DNA of 27,769 nucleotides. Origin: Candidatus Saccharimonadales bacterium (GTDB taxonomy: Bacteria > Patescibacteriota > Saccharimonadia > Saccharimonadales > Saccharimonadaceae). The stretch is taken from NCBI GenBank assembly GCA_030151825.1, contig JASLCP010000027.1, positions 1 through 27,769 on the forward strand, written 5' to 3'. The first letter of the stretch is position 1. Every line of letters starts with the position of its first letter. The notes below the pieces were generated by a model. That model was given only the letters and a program-made list of their open reading frames with translations. It had not been told where the DNA came from and did not search any database. A program made the translations under genes and the position numbers. Shown here in pieces: positions 8,813 to 16,136 of the stretch.

Positions 8813-8818
8813 ATCATA
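8813..8818 (-). promoter_or_regulatory. Leaderless-type -10 of the DUF2207 gene
   Basis: The minus strand reads TATGAT, then GAGAAT, then ATG: six nt between hexamer and start codon, placing +1 exactly on the A of ATG. The box lies immediately after the terminator of the upstream reductase gene, so the upstream promoter elements must overlap that hairpin. Confidence 0.55.
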
Positions 8819-8820
8819 TC

Positions 8821-8849
8821 AAAAAACGCCGCGTGGAGGCACGGCGTTT
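8821..8849 (-). terminator. Intrinsic terminator after the FMN reductase gene
   Basis: Inverted repeat of 8 bp (8824-8831 with 8842-8849, GC-rich core CGCCG/CGGCG) with a 10-nt loop. On the minus strand it runs into six T. It starts 17 bp after the reductase stop codon. Confidence 0.88.
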
Positions 8850-8866
8850 CTGATAAAAGCATTACA

Positions 8867-9406
8867 TTACTTTTCTTGTTCAACCCATGCTGCAAAACTA
8901 TCCATATAGGTCTGCAGCATTTCTTTCGCGTCATCGACAATCACCTCGTTTTCATCAAACTTGTCATAGGCATTCACCAAATACAGCTCTGGCTGCCCCA
9001 TCAACTTGACGTTCAAAAAGCCACCAATATGACGCAGGTCAGATTGCGCAACTGCCGTACCGATCGGGCTTGGTGACGCACCCACGATACCAACAGGCTT
9101 ACCATTAAACGAGTTCGTCCCCCAAGGTCGTGAACCCCAATCAATAGCGTTTTTCAGCACACCAGGGATACTGCGATTATATTCTGGTGTCACAAACAAT
9201 ACGCCGTCAGCTGCCTCAATTTGGTCTTTTACCTTTTGAGCCTCTACTGGAAACTCAGCTTCTAAATCTTGGTTAAATAGCGGCAAATTCAGATCAATAT
9301 AATCAAACTCCATACCAGATGGTGCAAGCTGTTCAAGGTTTTTAGCCAGTTTCTTATTAAATGAATTCTTTTGTAGGCTGCCTACAAATACAGCAATTTT
9401 CGTCAT
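8867..9406 (-). CDS. NAD(P)H-dependent FMN reductase (flavodoxin fold)
   Basis: A 179-aa soluble flavoprotein of the NADPH-dependent FMN reductase family (ChrR/YieF, azoreductase and quinone-reductase relatives). The FMN phosphate loop is GSLQKNSFNKKLA (9-21). PEYNRSIPGVLKNAIDWGSRP (about 93-113) is the flavin and nicotinamide contact signature, and GIVGASPSPIGTA follows. Such enzymes make two-electron reductions of quinones, azo compounds or metal ions and so limit oxidative damage. The gene is monocistronic, with its own terminator, and has a 19-bp palindrome at the promoter like operators of HxlR/YodB-type redox repressors. GGGGG lies upstream of the ATG as Shine-Dalgarno. The physiological substrate is unknown. 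Confidence 0.92.
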   Translation of the reverse strand: MTKIAVFVGSLQKNSFNKKLAKNLEQLAPSGMEFDYIDLNLPLFNQDLEAEFPVEAQKVKDQIEAADGVLFVTPEYNRSIPGVLKNAIDWGSRPWGTNSFNGKPVGIVGASPSPIGTAVAQSDLRHIGGFLNVKLMGQPELYLVNAYDKFDENEVIVDDAKEMLQTYMDSFAAWVEQEK

Positions 9407-9443
9407 ACGTATATCCCCCTTGTCATTTATTAGTGAGTGTATT

Positions 9444-9482
9444 TACTATACTAAGTATAGTACAACTGCATTATCACAACAA
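9444..9482 (-). promoter_or_regulatory. FMN reductase promoter with 19-bp palindromic operator
   Basis: The minus strand has TTGTTG (9477-9482), a 17-bp spacer and TATACT (9454-9459). The -10 lies inside a perfect inverted repeat with 8-bp arms TACTATAC / GTATAGTA and a 3-bp centre (9444-9462). The form resembles boxes bound by HxlR-family quinone/disulfide-stress sensors such as YodB, but no regulator gene is adjacent. Confidence 0.6.
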
Positions 9483-9522
9483 GCCCTTTTTCTTGTCGTC
9501 TTAATTCTGCTACCTCACTATA

Positions 9523-9551
9523 TTTACTTTTTATCATACTTATGCTAATAT
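9523..9551 (+). promoter_or_regulatory. Promoter of the 336-aa protein operon
   Basis: TTTACT (9523-9528), 17-bp spacer, TAATAT (9546-9551) preceded by TGC (extended -10). Transcription would begin near 9558, giving a leader of about 30 nt that is A/C-rich and has no Shine-Dalgarno. Confidence 0.6.
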
Positions 9552-9587
9552 GAAATTATCAATAACTAAACAACCCAAAACAAATAT

Positions 9588-10598
9588 ATGCCAAACCACA
9601 ACTCATTCCCTAGTAGCAATGGCCCCGAATCGTCAATTGACGATCAGTTTAACGACATCATTGGGGCAAATTACGAGAGCGACGAGACACCCGTCAACGC
9701 CGCCGAACTCCCTACAGGTGACGCTGCACTCGACGCAGCCCGCGAACGAAACGCCGAGACCGTCGCCGAAACACCCCAAGAAAACGTCGATCAAGCAGTC
9801 GCCCGCTTTGCAAATGCTCGCGCCGAAGGTGGCCGTATCGTAGAAACCGTTGGCGACCGCGCTGGCGAAATCTACCAAGACACCAAAGACGCGCTTAAAA
9901 AAGGTGGCCGCGCCCTTGGTCGTGCAATGCTCGAAGGTGGCATAGTGGCCGTTGGCGCTGCATCACTCGGCGCCAAAGAGCTATCTTCTCGAAGCAAAAA
10001 CGCTTGGGCTAGTGCCAAACAGCGCCTTAAGAACTACAAAGAGGCACGTCATAAAGCAAAGATCGACAAAGCCCACGGCGAAGCAATCGCTGAAGATCAA
10101 CGCCGTACCGAGGCACTCCAAGACCAGTGGCTCGACACCGAATATGACACTACGTACGACGCGACAGAGGCACGCCTCTCGTCTATCGAAACCGGTGATG
10201 CTGATGCGTTCAACTCAAACGAAGGACTTGTCAGCGAGAATCAGATTGACGCAGCGAACGACGCACGTCAGGATATTATTGACAATGCCCACTCTGAAGC
10301 CCTCGCTATGAATGTTGAGTGGAATATCGCCAAAGCAGCTGAGAAAAAAGCTCATGACGCGATGATCCGTCAACGCGCCCGTAACGTCGCCAAAATCCAG
10401 CGCCGCAATGCCCGCAAAGAAAAGATCGAATCTGGTAAAGATTGGCTCAAAAACACTCGTACCGCTAAGTTTGGCCGTAGCCTCAAAGCCTACATGAAGG
10501 GTGTTCACGCCGCCGGTATGGAAAATGTCCGCGCTCAGCAACAAGCCACCGCCGAAACGCGTGCCAGTGTTATCGAAACTACGAATACGGTAGAATAA
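9588..10598 (+). CDS. Hypothetical charged helical protein, 336 aa
   Basis: I do not recognise this protein. There is no signal peptide. The first 75 residues are acidic and Ala/Glu/Asp-rich. Residues 77-165 are mixed-charge helix with a small hydrophobic patch GIVAVGAASLGA (118-129), too short and Gly-rich for a confident TM. Residues 165-235 are again acidic, and 240-310 are strongly basic (RQRARNVAKIQRRNARK). The sequence looks almost entirely alpha-helical and probably coiled-coil, with a marked acidic-to-basic polarity. Codon use gives a clear long open frame on the plus strand, in a region otherwise on the minus strand. A second small gene follows after 31 bp, so the pair forms an operon with a shared terminator. 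Nucleic-acid or membrane-surface binding by the basic part is possible but only a guess. Confidence 0.8.
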   Translation: MPNHNSFPSSNGPESSIDDQFNDIIGANYESDETPVNAAELPTGDAALDAARERNAETVAETPQENVDQAVARFANARAEGGRIVETVGDRAGEIYQDTKDALKKGGRALGRAMLEGGIVAVGAASLGAKELSSRSKNAWASAKQRLKNYKEARHKAKIDKAHGEAIAEDQRRTEALQDQWLDTEYDTTYDATEARLSSIETGDADAFNSNEGLVSENQIDAANDARQDIIDNAHSEALAMNVEWNIAKAAEKKAHDAMIRQRARNVAKIQRRNARKEKIESGKDWLKNTRTAKFGRSLKAYMKGVHAAGMENVRAQQQATAETRASVIETTNTVE

Positions 10599-10629
10599 TC
10601 ACAGGATAAACAAAAAGGAATAACTCATC

Positions 10630-10956
10630 ATGCAAGACAACACCTCATACGTTACCGCCGCCTATCTCAAAGAACTGGGTATTACCGTAGGCGACACCGA
10701 AATCGAAGCTCTCCTTGAACATTTAAACGACACAATTGACGAGCGTATCGGCGCTGAGATCACCGAAGCGCTCGACGACGAACAGCTCCGCGAACTCGTC
10801 ACCATGCAAGACGCCGCCAGCGAAAAAGAACTTGGCGACTGGATTGTCAAACGAGTTCCTGATTACAAAGAAATCGTCCAAGATAACATCGACATCGCCA
10901 TCGGTGAGCTTGCTGAAGGTATCGACGCCATCAACAGCACTCCAGCTACCGCCTAA
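10630..10956 (+). CDS. Small acidic helical protein, possibly DUF5663-like
   Basis: A 108-aa, strongly acidic, all-helical protein (for example TEIEALLEHLNDTIDERIG and DEQLRELVTMQDAASEKELG). It opens with a short Tyr/Thr segment and ends in an Ala/Thr tail. The arrangement of a helical hairpin followed by DWIVKRVPDYKEIVQDNI resembles small DUF5663 proteins that I recall from Patescibacteria, but this is recall of pattern and not a verified match. An AAAAAGGA Shine-Dalgarno precedes the ATG by a normal distance, unlike the gene before it. It is the second gene of a two-gene operon and its acidity may complement the basic C-terminus of its partner. Confidence 0.75.
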   Translation: MQDNTSYVTAAYLKELGITVGDTEIEALLEHLNDTIDERIGAEITEALDDEQLRELVTMQDAASEKELGDWIVKRVPDYKEIVQDNIDIAIGELAEGIDAINSTPATA

Positions 10957-10973
10957 CTGTCACCTTCTCCACT

Positions 10974-11003
10974 AAATACCCGCCGATTTTCCGGTGGGTA
11001 TTT
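10974..11003. terminator. Bidirectional terminator between convergent genes
   Basis: A 12-bp stem with one G-T wobble (10974-10985 with 10992-11003) has a 6-nt loop and AAAT/ATTT ends, so it can act on both strands. It lies between the end of the 108-aa gene (10956) and the end of lysS (11052). Confidence 0.75.
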
Positions 11004-11051
11004 CAGGCCACCAGCGTCCTCGCTTTCAAAATCCGATCGGTGTCAAAAAAC

Positions 11052-12554
11052 CTACAACGAAAGATCCGGATAAATCGCCTTCGTCGTCCCATCAATCTCG
11101 TGACGAAGCTGTGGAAATGGTACGCCCTCACGAGCCGTCACGCCTTCAAAAATCCAAAACACACGCTCACTCCACCCCCAACCACACGCTGGCGGCATGC
11201 CATATTCCAACATCTCAATATAGTCTATATCCAGCATCATCGCCTCATCATCGCCATCATCGCGCATCTGCTGCTGCTCGACAAAGCGGTTTAACTGGTC
11301 AATCGGGTCGTTGAGTTCCGAAAAGCCATTACCCAGCTCGCTACCGACAATCACCGGCTGGAACCGCTCAACTACGCGATCATCATCAGGATTGCTTTTG
11401 GCGAGCGGCGAAATAAACTTTGGTGTGTTGATCAACCAGACTGGCCCTGCGACGTCTTTACGAATATTCTTCCACAATTTATCAATACCGCGTGGAATCG
11501 AATCAGTCTTTTCGACCTCTAGCCCATGCGCCTTTAGCTGCGTTGCCACCTGCTCGATCGTGCAATCATACACATCAATATCGTAGTGCTTTTTGATTAC
11601 CTCAGCATAATCCCAGACTTCCCACTCGCCGCTCATATCAACATCAAAGCGCCCCAGCTTGAACTGCAACGTACCAAACGTCTGCTGTAACACCGTCTTG
11701 TACATGTCTTCCATAAATTTCATGCCGTCGCGCCAATTCCAATAGGCAGCGTACCACTCCATCGCAATATGCTCTGGCAGATGTTCGTCCGAGTAATTTT
11801 CGTTACGAAAACGTGGTCCTAGGTCATAGACCTTTTCAAAGCCCGCACCGATCAAGCGCTTGAGTGGCAACTCGTGACTAATGCGCAAATAAAACGGCTG
11901 GTCATCAAGCGCGTCCATGTGTGTCACAAACGGATTAGCATCAGCACCACCGGTCGTATGCTCGAGTACCGGTACGTTGACCTCAGTAAAGCCATTACTA
12001 TTCAGATAATCACGTGTCGCCTGCCAAAACCGACTGCGGCGCATAAATCGCTCGCGCACCTCGGGGTTGACGTTCATATCGACATAGCGACGACGAAAAC
12101 GCTCTTCTTTATTGGTCAGCTCAGTCGGCATCGGACGCAGGCTCTTGGTCAACAGTCGTAATGTTCGTACCCCGACCGAAATTTCGCCCGTTTTGGTCTT
12201 TATCACCGTGCCTGTCGCCTCAACAAAATCACCGGTGTCCAGCAAGCTCAGTTGCTTCATGCCAATAACCCCCTGCGGCGCGTTAAGCTCCGCCACGTCT
12301 GGCGCGTGCAAAAACAGTTGAATACGACCACTCATGTCCTCTAACACGATAAATGCCAATTTACCGAACTTGCGTAACCCCGCAATACGCCCGGCAACGG
12401 TCACTTCCTTACCTTCAAGTGTCGCAAAGTCAGTGCTAATAGCTGCCGCCATCGCCGTGCGATGCGCCGCCCCGGGATACGGATTAATGCCCAGCTCTTT
12501 TAGCTCGGCGAGTTTTCTGAGTCGCTCATCTCGATAGTCTTGAAGTGTTGCCAT
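11052..12554 (-). CDS. lysS: Lysyl-tRNA synthetase, class II
   Basis: Charges tRNA-Lys. The 500-aa protein has an N-terminal OB-fold anticodon-binding domain (about 35-150, with VAGRIAGLRKFGKLAFIVLEDMSG in the usual place, split here) and a class II core. Motif 2 lies around GPRFRNENYSDEHLPEHIAMEWY. Motif 3 reads GMPPACGWGWSERVFW, in which the usual GxGIGIDRL is replaced by a Trp-rich version keeping only the Gly and Arg. That variant, and the loop VLEHTTGGADANPFVTHMDAL, mark a divergent LysRS branch. The frame extends 16 codons upstream to a TTG, but the ATG at 12554 fits the family (MATLQDYRDERLRKLAEL) and lies 8 nt after TATACT, predicting a leaderless mRNA. Confidence 0.95.
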   Translation of the reverse strand: MATLQDYRDERLRKLAELKELGINPYPGAAHRTAMAAAISTDFATLEGKEVTVAGRIAGLRKFGKLAFIVLEDMSGRIQLFLHAPDVAELNAPQGVIGMKQLSLLDTGDFVEATGTVIKTKTGEISVGVRTLRLLTKSLRPMPTELTNKEERFRRRYVDMNVNPEVRERFMRRSRFWQATRDYLNSNGFTEVNVPVLEHTTGGADANPFVTHMDALDDQPFYLRISHELPLKRLIGAGFEKVYDLGPRFRNENYSDEHLPEHIAMEWYAAYWNWRDGMKFMEDMYKTVLQQTFGTLQFKLGRFDVDMSGEWEVWDYAEVIKKHYDIDVYDCTIEQVATQLKAHGLEVEKTDSIPRGIDKLWKNIRKDVAGPVWLINTPKFISPLAKSNPDDDRVVERFQPVIVGSELGNGFSELNDPIDQLNRFVEQQQMRDDGDDEAMMLDIDYIEMLEYGMPPACGWGWSERVFWIFEGVTAREGVPFPQLRHEIDGTTKAIYPDLSL

Positions 12555-12562
12555 ATATACAT

Positions 12563-12568
12563 AGTATA
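12563..12568 (-). promoter_or_regulatory. Leaderless-type -10 of lysS
   Basis: The minus strand reads TATACT, then ATGTATAT, then the lysS ATG: 8 nt between hexamer and start codon. There is no Shine-Dalgarno. An out-of-frame ATG occurs inside the 8-nt stretch. Confidence 0.6.
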
Positions 12569-12652
12569 CACTATCTTGGCTAGGAACAGGGGTCAAAGCC
12601 AAAAAATGTAAGGAATTTCACTATTTAATACGTCATCAATGGTATAAAGGTA

Positions 12653-12681
12653 TTGACTCAAAACGCTTAGTGTGCTAGAAT
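12653..12681 (+). promoter_or_regulatory. Consensus promoter of the 501-aa protein gene
   Basis: TTGACT (12653-12658), 17-bp spacer ending in TGTGC, TAGAAT (12676-12681). This is one of the best sigma70-type promoters in the window. Transcription would start near 12688, leaving a leader of about 37 nt that has no Shine-Dalgarno for the main start codon. Confidence 0.75.
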
Positions 12682-12713
12682 GGAGCTATAATTAAATCGT
12701 TAATATAGCATAG

Positions 12714-12728
12714 ATGGTATCGAAATGA
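12714..12728 (+). CDS. Possible 4-codon upstream ORF (MVSK) overlapping the next start
   Basis: ATG GTA TCG AAA TGA ends in the sequence ATGA, where its stop overlaps the start codon of the 501-aa gene. TAATAT (12701-12706) lies 7 nt before this ATG, the same geometry as the leaderless genes here. It may feed ribosomes to the next gene by termination-reinitiation, or be chance in an AT-rich leader. Confidence 0.3.
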   Translation: MVSK

Positions 12729-14230
12729 CACAAACATTAGAACATCAGCCTCAATCACTCTCAACTGAAGCAACTGCTGAAAACGAGCAAAAAAAATCAG
12801 AACAACTAAAAAAAGCGGCACTCGACTTGGGTGCCGTTGCTACTTCTGCCGAAATGGTTGATATCTCAACTGCCGCAGCGACTATCGACCTTTCGACGAG
12901 TGCCGACAGCGCTGATCTGGCGACTGGCGCTGCAGTCGTCGACCTCTCTACGGGGGCCGCCGCAGTTGACTTGGCGACTGGTGCCGCAGCGATAGACACA
13001 ACCGCTGAATCAGGCTACGCCGACATGATGCTCGGCGAAACAATTGAGCTTACTAAATACGAGCTCCTCGGTGACGCCCTTATTGCCTACCGCCGTGCAT
13101 GGCGCGGACTTGACCTCGAAGGTGGGCTGCAAAACCCAGATTATGCACAACATGTCGAAACACTCCGCCAAGAGCTTGCTCAGCGTGGTGCCGATGCCGC
13201 CGCACAAACCTTGTCACAAGAAGACATTAAAGCATTGCAGAAAAAAATCGACGAATTTGACGATAGCGAAATCGAAGACAGTCACCTCTTGAAACCTCAT
13301 ATTACCAAGCAAGAAACCGTCGGTCATGACGCTACTCCGCAAAAGATCACTTTGATCGGTACTGTTTGGGATATTACTGATGACCCTAGTCTTGGTGCCG
13401 CAATCCAGGTCATGAACGCCCGTATGCAAGACTCGGGTGAACACCCTATCGAAGCCGCCGCCATCGTCCGCGCAATGAATATCACTAATGATTTCAAGGC
13501 TGCCCAGCGCCAGTATAGCGAGCAGACCGGCATCCCTGTCGCTCGACCAATCTTCGCCGAGGCCTACAACAACTCATATCGTGACCTGACTCGCGACGTT
13601 CACCGTACCGAAACGACCACAACTGGTCCACGTCATAGTAACAATAGTGAATTACACGTCGAAAATATTAATGGGCAAGCCTGGAGCGTTGAGACGACGC
13701 CAGCTGGCGAGAAAACACCTCGTGCTGCACTTACCGAATCGGTCGCCCTTCTTCGTTCACCAGACGCAGCTACCCTGAGCGCGGACGAACGTGAACGTCT
13801 GACAGACATTATTATCAATGACGCTACCAACACAATCATCAGCACCGAAGCGCACATCGACCGCGACGGTACCCCTGTTGATCCAACGGACGACAAAGAT
13901 ATAGCCCTTGCCTATCTGCTCGCCGATAGCCTTGACGCCATCACACAAACACGCCGCGGAGATGCTGTCCCCGACATACTTGTCGCCGGACTACGCGCGA
14001 CCGTTGCAGAAGCTGAAAGCCGTGTCGTCGACGAGCCACTACTTCCAAACATCACTGGGGCACTCGATGCATTTGAGGCATCACACCGTAATGTGTCATT
14101 TGGCGAGCTCCTCGGCGCAGCCAACGCCGAACTTATCAAAGATCAGGCACACAAAGAGGCTGTTGAAGTATCTCAAACATCGGCACGCGCCATCATTGAC
14201 CGCTTAGACATGATTGCGAACCAACAGTAA
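12725..14230 (+). CDS. Hypothetical repeat-containing protein, 501 aa
   Basis: I do not recognise this protein. There is no signal peptide or TM. Residues 1-44 are charged and polar. Residues 45-93 hold five full nine-residue repeats plus a partial one, of pattern [VIA]-D-[LI]-[SA]-T-[GSA]-A-x-x. From about 100 the protein is acidic and largely helical, with a possible small alpha/beta segment at KITLIGTVWDITDDPSLGAAI (about 209-229) and a long acidic C-terminal helical region. It is one of three plus-strand unknowns around lysS and shares their Ala/Asp/Glu-rich style. It has a near-consensus promoter, no Shine-Dalgarno, and a terminator shared with convergent greA. The strong promoter suggests an abundant product. 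Confidence 0.8.
   Translation: MTQTLEHQPQSLSTEATAENEQKKSEQLKKAALDLGAVATSAEMVDISTAAATIDLSTSADSADLATGAAVVDLSTGAAAVDLATGAAAIDTTAESGYADMMLGETIELTKYELLGDALIAYRRAWRGLDLEGGLQNPDYAQHVETLRQELAQRGADAAAQTLSQEDIKALQKKIDEFDDSEIEDSHLLKPHITKQETVGHDATPQKITLIGTVWDITDDPSLGAAIQVMNARMQDSGEHPIEAAAIVRAMNITNDFKAAQRQYSEQTGIPVARPIFAEAYNNSYRDLTRDVHRTETTTTGPRHSNNSELHVENINGQAWSVETTPAGEKTPRAALTESVALLRSPDAATLSADERERLTDIIINDATNTIISTEAHIDRDGTPVDPTDDKDIALAYLLADSLDAITQTRRGDAVPDILVAGLRATVAEAESRVVDEPLLPNITGALDAFEASHRNVSFGELLGAANAELIKDQAHKEAVEVSQTSARAIIDRLDMIANQQ
12857..13003 (+). repeat. In-frame 27-bp (9-aa) tandem repeats, 5.4 copies
   Basis: The units read VDISTAAAT, IDLSTSADS, ADLATGAAV, VDLSTGAAA, VDLATGAAA and IDTT. The Asp at position 2 and Thr at position 5 are invariant. 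At DNA level the copies have diverged by many synonymous changes, so the repeat is old and kept at protein level. Confidence 0.85.
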
Positions 14231-14246
14231 GCCACTGCTGTCACTT

Positions 14247-14277
14247 AAAACACCCCGCCATTATGACGGAGTGTTTT
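14247..14277. terminator. Terminator between convergent 501-aa gene and greA
   Basis: Inverted repeat AAAACACCCCG (14247-14257) with CGGAGTGTTTT (14267-14277). On the minus strand the central pair is a G-T wobble. On the plus strand it is a C-A mismatch. It should therefore serve greA better, but it has T/A tracts on both sides. Confidence 0.75.
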
Positions 14278-14300
14278 ATAAAAATCGCAGCAAGCAATTC

Positions 14301-14756
14301 TTAACCAACGGTAACAATATCGTAGCTGATTTCACCCTTAGGGGTCGTAATCGTTGCCGTATCACCAACTTTTTTACCCATCAACGCCAAGCCGATCGGT
14401 GATTCATTGCTGATTTTACCTGCGAGCGGATCAGCCTCAACAGGGCCGACGACGTGATATTTCACTGTTTTACTGCCCGTTTTGAGTTCGACCTTGCTGC
14501 CAAGTGTCACGCTACTGCTGCGGCTTGCTTTGATGATCTCAGCGTTGAGCAGCACATCTTCGATTTCTGCGATACGACTTTCGACCAGACCCTGCTCTTC
14601 GCGGGCAGCGTCGTATTCAGCATTTTCGCTCAAGTCACCATAGTCACGCGCTTCGGCGATTTTGTCAGCGATATCACCACGACGACTCTTTAGTTCGGTC
14701 AGTTCCGTTTCTAGCTCTGCTTTGCCTTCATTTGTGATCTGAAATAATTTTTTCAT
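14301..14756 (-). CDS. greA: Transcription elongation factor GreA
   Basis: Enters the RNA polymerase secondary channel and stimulates cleavage of backtracked RNA. The 151-aa protein has an N-terminal antiparallel coiled coil (about 8-76) whose tip carries the essential acidic pair Asp41 and Glu44 in DYGDLSENAEYDAAREEQG. The C-terminal FKBP-like domain includes VGPVEADPLAGKISNESPIGLALMGKKVGD (in two parts) as in other GreA. An AAGGAAC Shine-Dalgarno precedes the ATG. The TATAAT at 14775-14780 lies against the proS terminator, and the predicted leader is only about 12 nt. It is last in the minus-strand translation cluster. Confidence 0.97.
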   Translation of the reverse strand: MKKLFQITNEGKAELETELTELKSRRGDIADKIAEARDYGDLSENAEYDAAREEQGLVESRIAEIEDVLLNAEIIKASRSSSVTLGSKVELKTGSKTVKYHVVGPVEADPLAGKISNESPIGLALMGKKVGDTATITTPKGEISYDIVTVG

Positions 14757-14774
14757 CTCTGTTCCTTTATATTC

Positions 14775-14798
14775 ATTATAAAAAGTGCTCTAAAGCAC
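14775..14798 (-). terminator. proS terminator hairpin abutting the greA -10 box
   Basis: The minus strand has GTGCT-TTAG-AGCAC (14785-14798) followed by TTTTT, a small intrinsic terminator after proS. The T run continues directly into TATAAT (14775-14780), the greA -10. The short 5-bp stem makes partial readthrough likely. Confidence 0.6.
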
Positions 14799-14852
14799 CA
14801 TGTTCACTTTTCTGTTCTAAATTGTAAACCCCACTTGATAGATTGTTTACAG

Positions 14853-16094
14853 TCAACCCAGTGTAGCAAGCAGCTTGTCGCGTGTCAATGTCTGCTGTTC
14901 GCCGCTCTGGCGCGTCACATACTCATACTCGCCTGTTTCAAGTAAGCGGTCACTTACTGTGACGCGGTACGGAATTCCCATCAGTTCCGCATCAGCAAAT
15001 TTTGTTCCTGGACGCTCATCACGGTCATCATACAGCACTTCAATACCCTTGGCCATTAGCTCGTCGTACAGTTCGTCAGCGTGTTTCATGGCCGCTTCGC
15101 CACCAATTCGCACTAAATAGACCTTGGCTGGCGCCACTGATTCTGGCCAAACAATTCCTTTATCATCAGCAAACTTCTCGACAATTACCCCCATAACGCG
15201 CGTCACACCGATGCCGTATGATGCCAAATAAATTGGCTGTTGTTTGCCTTCGCTCGTCGTAAAGGTAATACCCATTTGTTCGGCCTTGTCAGTACCAAAA
15301 TTAAAGATATTACCCACTTCGGCACTTTTTACCTTTTCTAGCTCGCTTTTATCAATTCCCAGCTCTTTGGTCGCCTCATCGAGTACTTCTTCGTTCACGG
15401 CGATGTTTTTTTCACGATGAACATACAAAATATCTTCGCCGGCGTCACAAATCGTCTGAAATTCGTGGCTAAATTTAGTAAACGCTCCACCGCTAGCAAA
15501 GGTCACATAGGTGTCATCACCCAGCCCAAGGCGGTCATAAACACGGTTATACGCCTCGATCACGCTGTTATAATACGCATCCAAATCTTCTGCAGTGGCA
15601 TGGAGAGAGTACATATCTTTCATGACAAACTCGCGACCACGCATAATACCGCTTTTGGCGCGCAGTTCATTGCGCAATTTAGTCTGGAATTGGTAGACAC
15701 TCGTCGGCAGATCTTTATAGCTCTTGACGTACTGCTGCATCATTTCCATGATGGCCTCTTCGTGACTCCAGCCAAAGCCCACTTCCGTATCATCTTTCAA
15801 TTTTGACTTGAACCAGACGTCGACCACCTCATCATCCCAACGGCCAGTACCCTCCCAGGTTTCTTTGCGCTGCAGGCTACTCATGATAATTTCTTGACCC
15901 TGCACGCTATTCATTTCTTCGCGAACAATCTGTTTGATATTTTCGAGTACCTTCAGTCCGAGTGTCGTGTAGGCATACACGCCTGCCATCACTTTATATA
16001 CAAAGCCGGCGCGGATCAATAATTGCGCATTTTTAGCGACCTCGTCGGCCGGTGATGTTTTGCTGGTGCGAGTGAATAGCGTACTGATTCTCAT
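14853..16094 (-). CDS. proS: Prolyl-tRNA synthetase, short form without editing (INS) domain
   Basis: Charges tRNA-Pro. At 413 aa it is about 150 residues shorter than the E. coli type. Motif 2 lies around TKLRNELRAKSGIMRGREFVMKDMYSL (split near 150). The HEFQTICDAGEDILY stretch follows (210-224), and motif 3 is YGIGVTRVMG (293-302). In the long bacterial enzyme some 180 residues of INS domain sit between motifs 2 and 3 and hydrolyse Ala-tRNA-Pro. Here only about 35 residues remain (222-258). Residues about 324-413 form the anticodon-binding domain. The start MRISTLFTRTSK is normal and lies 8 nt after TATGAT. AGAGG in that gap is too close to the ATG to act well as a Shine-Dalgarno. The enzyme probably cannot edit in cis. 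Confidence 0.95.
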   Translation of the reverse strand: MRISTLFTRTSKTSPADEVAKNAQLLIRAGFVYKVMAGVYAYTTLGLKVLENIKQIVREEMNSVQGQEIIMSSLQRKETWEGTGRWDDEVVDVWFKSKLKDDTEVGFGWSHEEAIMEMMQQYVKSYKDLPTSVYQFQTKLRNELRAKSGIMRGREFVMKDMYSLHATAEDLDAYYNSVIEAYNRVYDRLGLGDDTYVTFASGGAFTKFSHEFQTICDAGEDILYVHREKNIAVNEEVLDEATKELGIDKSELEKVKSAEVGNIFNFGTDKAEQMGITFTTSEGKQQPIYLASYGIGVTRVMGVIVEKFADDKGIVWPESVAPAKVYLVRIGGEAAMKHADELYDELMAKGIEVLYDDRDERPGTKFADAELMGIPYRVTVSDRLLETGEYEYVTRQSGEQQTLTRDKLLATLG

Positions 16095-16102
16095 ATGCCT
16101 CT

Positions 16103-16108
16103 ATCATA
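16103..16108 (-). promoter_or_regulatory. Leaderless-type -10 of proS
   Basis: The minus strand reads TATGAT, AGAGGCAT, ATG: 8 nt between hexamer and start codon, in the 42-bp gap after the CPBP gene. Readthrough from upstream genes is also possible, since no terminator is seen in the gap. Confidence 0.55.
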
Positions 16109-16136
16109 CCATCTACCAGATGAGATTGCTATGCTC

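Noticed and set aside
12555..12602. 16-codon N-terminal extension of lysS from a TTG
   Set aside because: It would cross the TATACT box and does not resemble LysRS; the ATG at 12554 fits.
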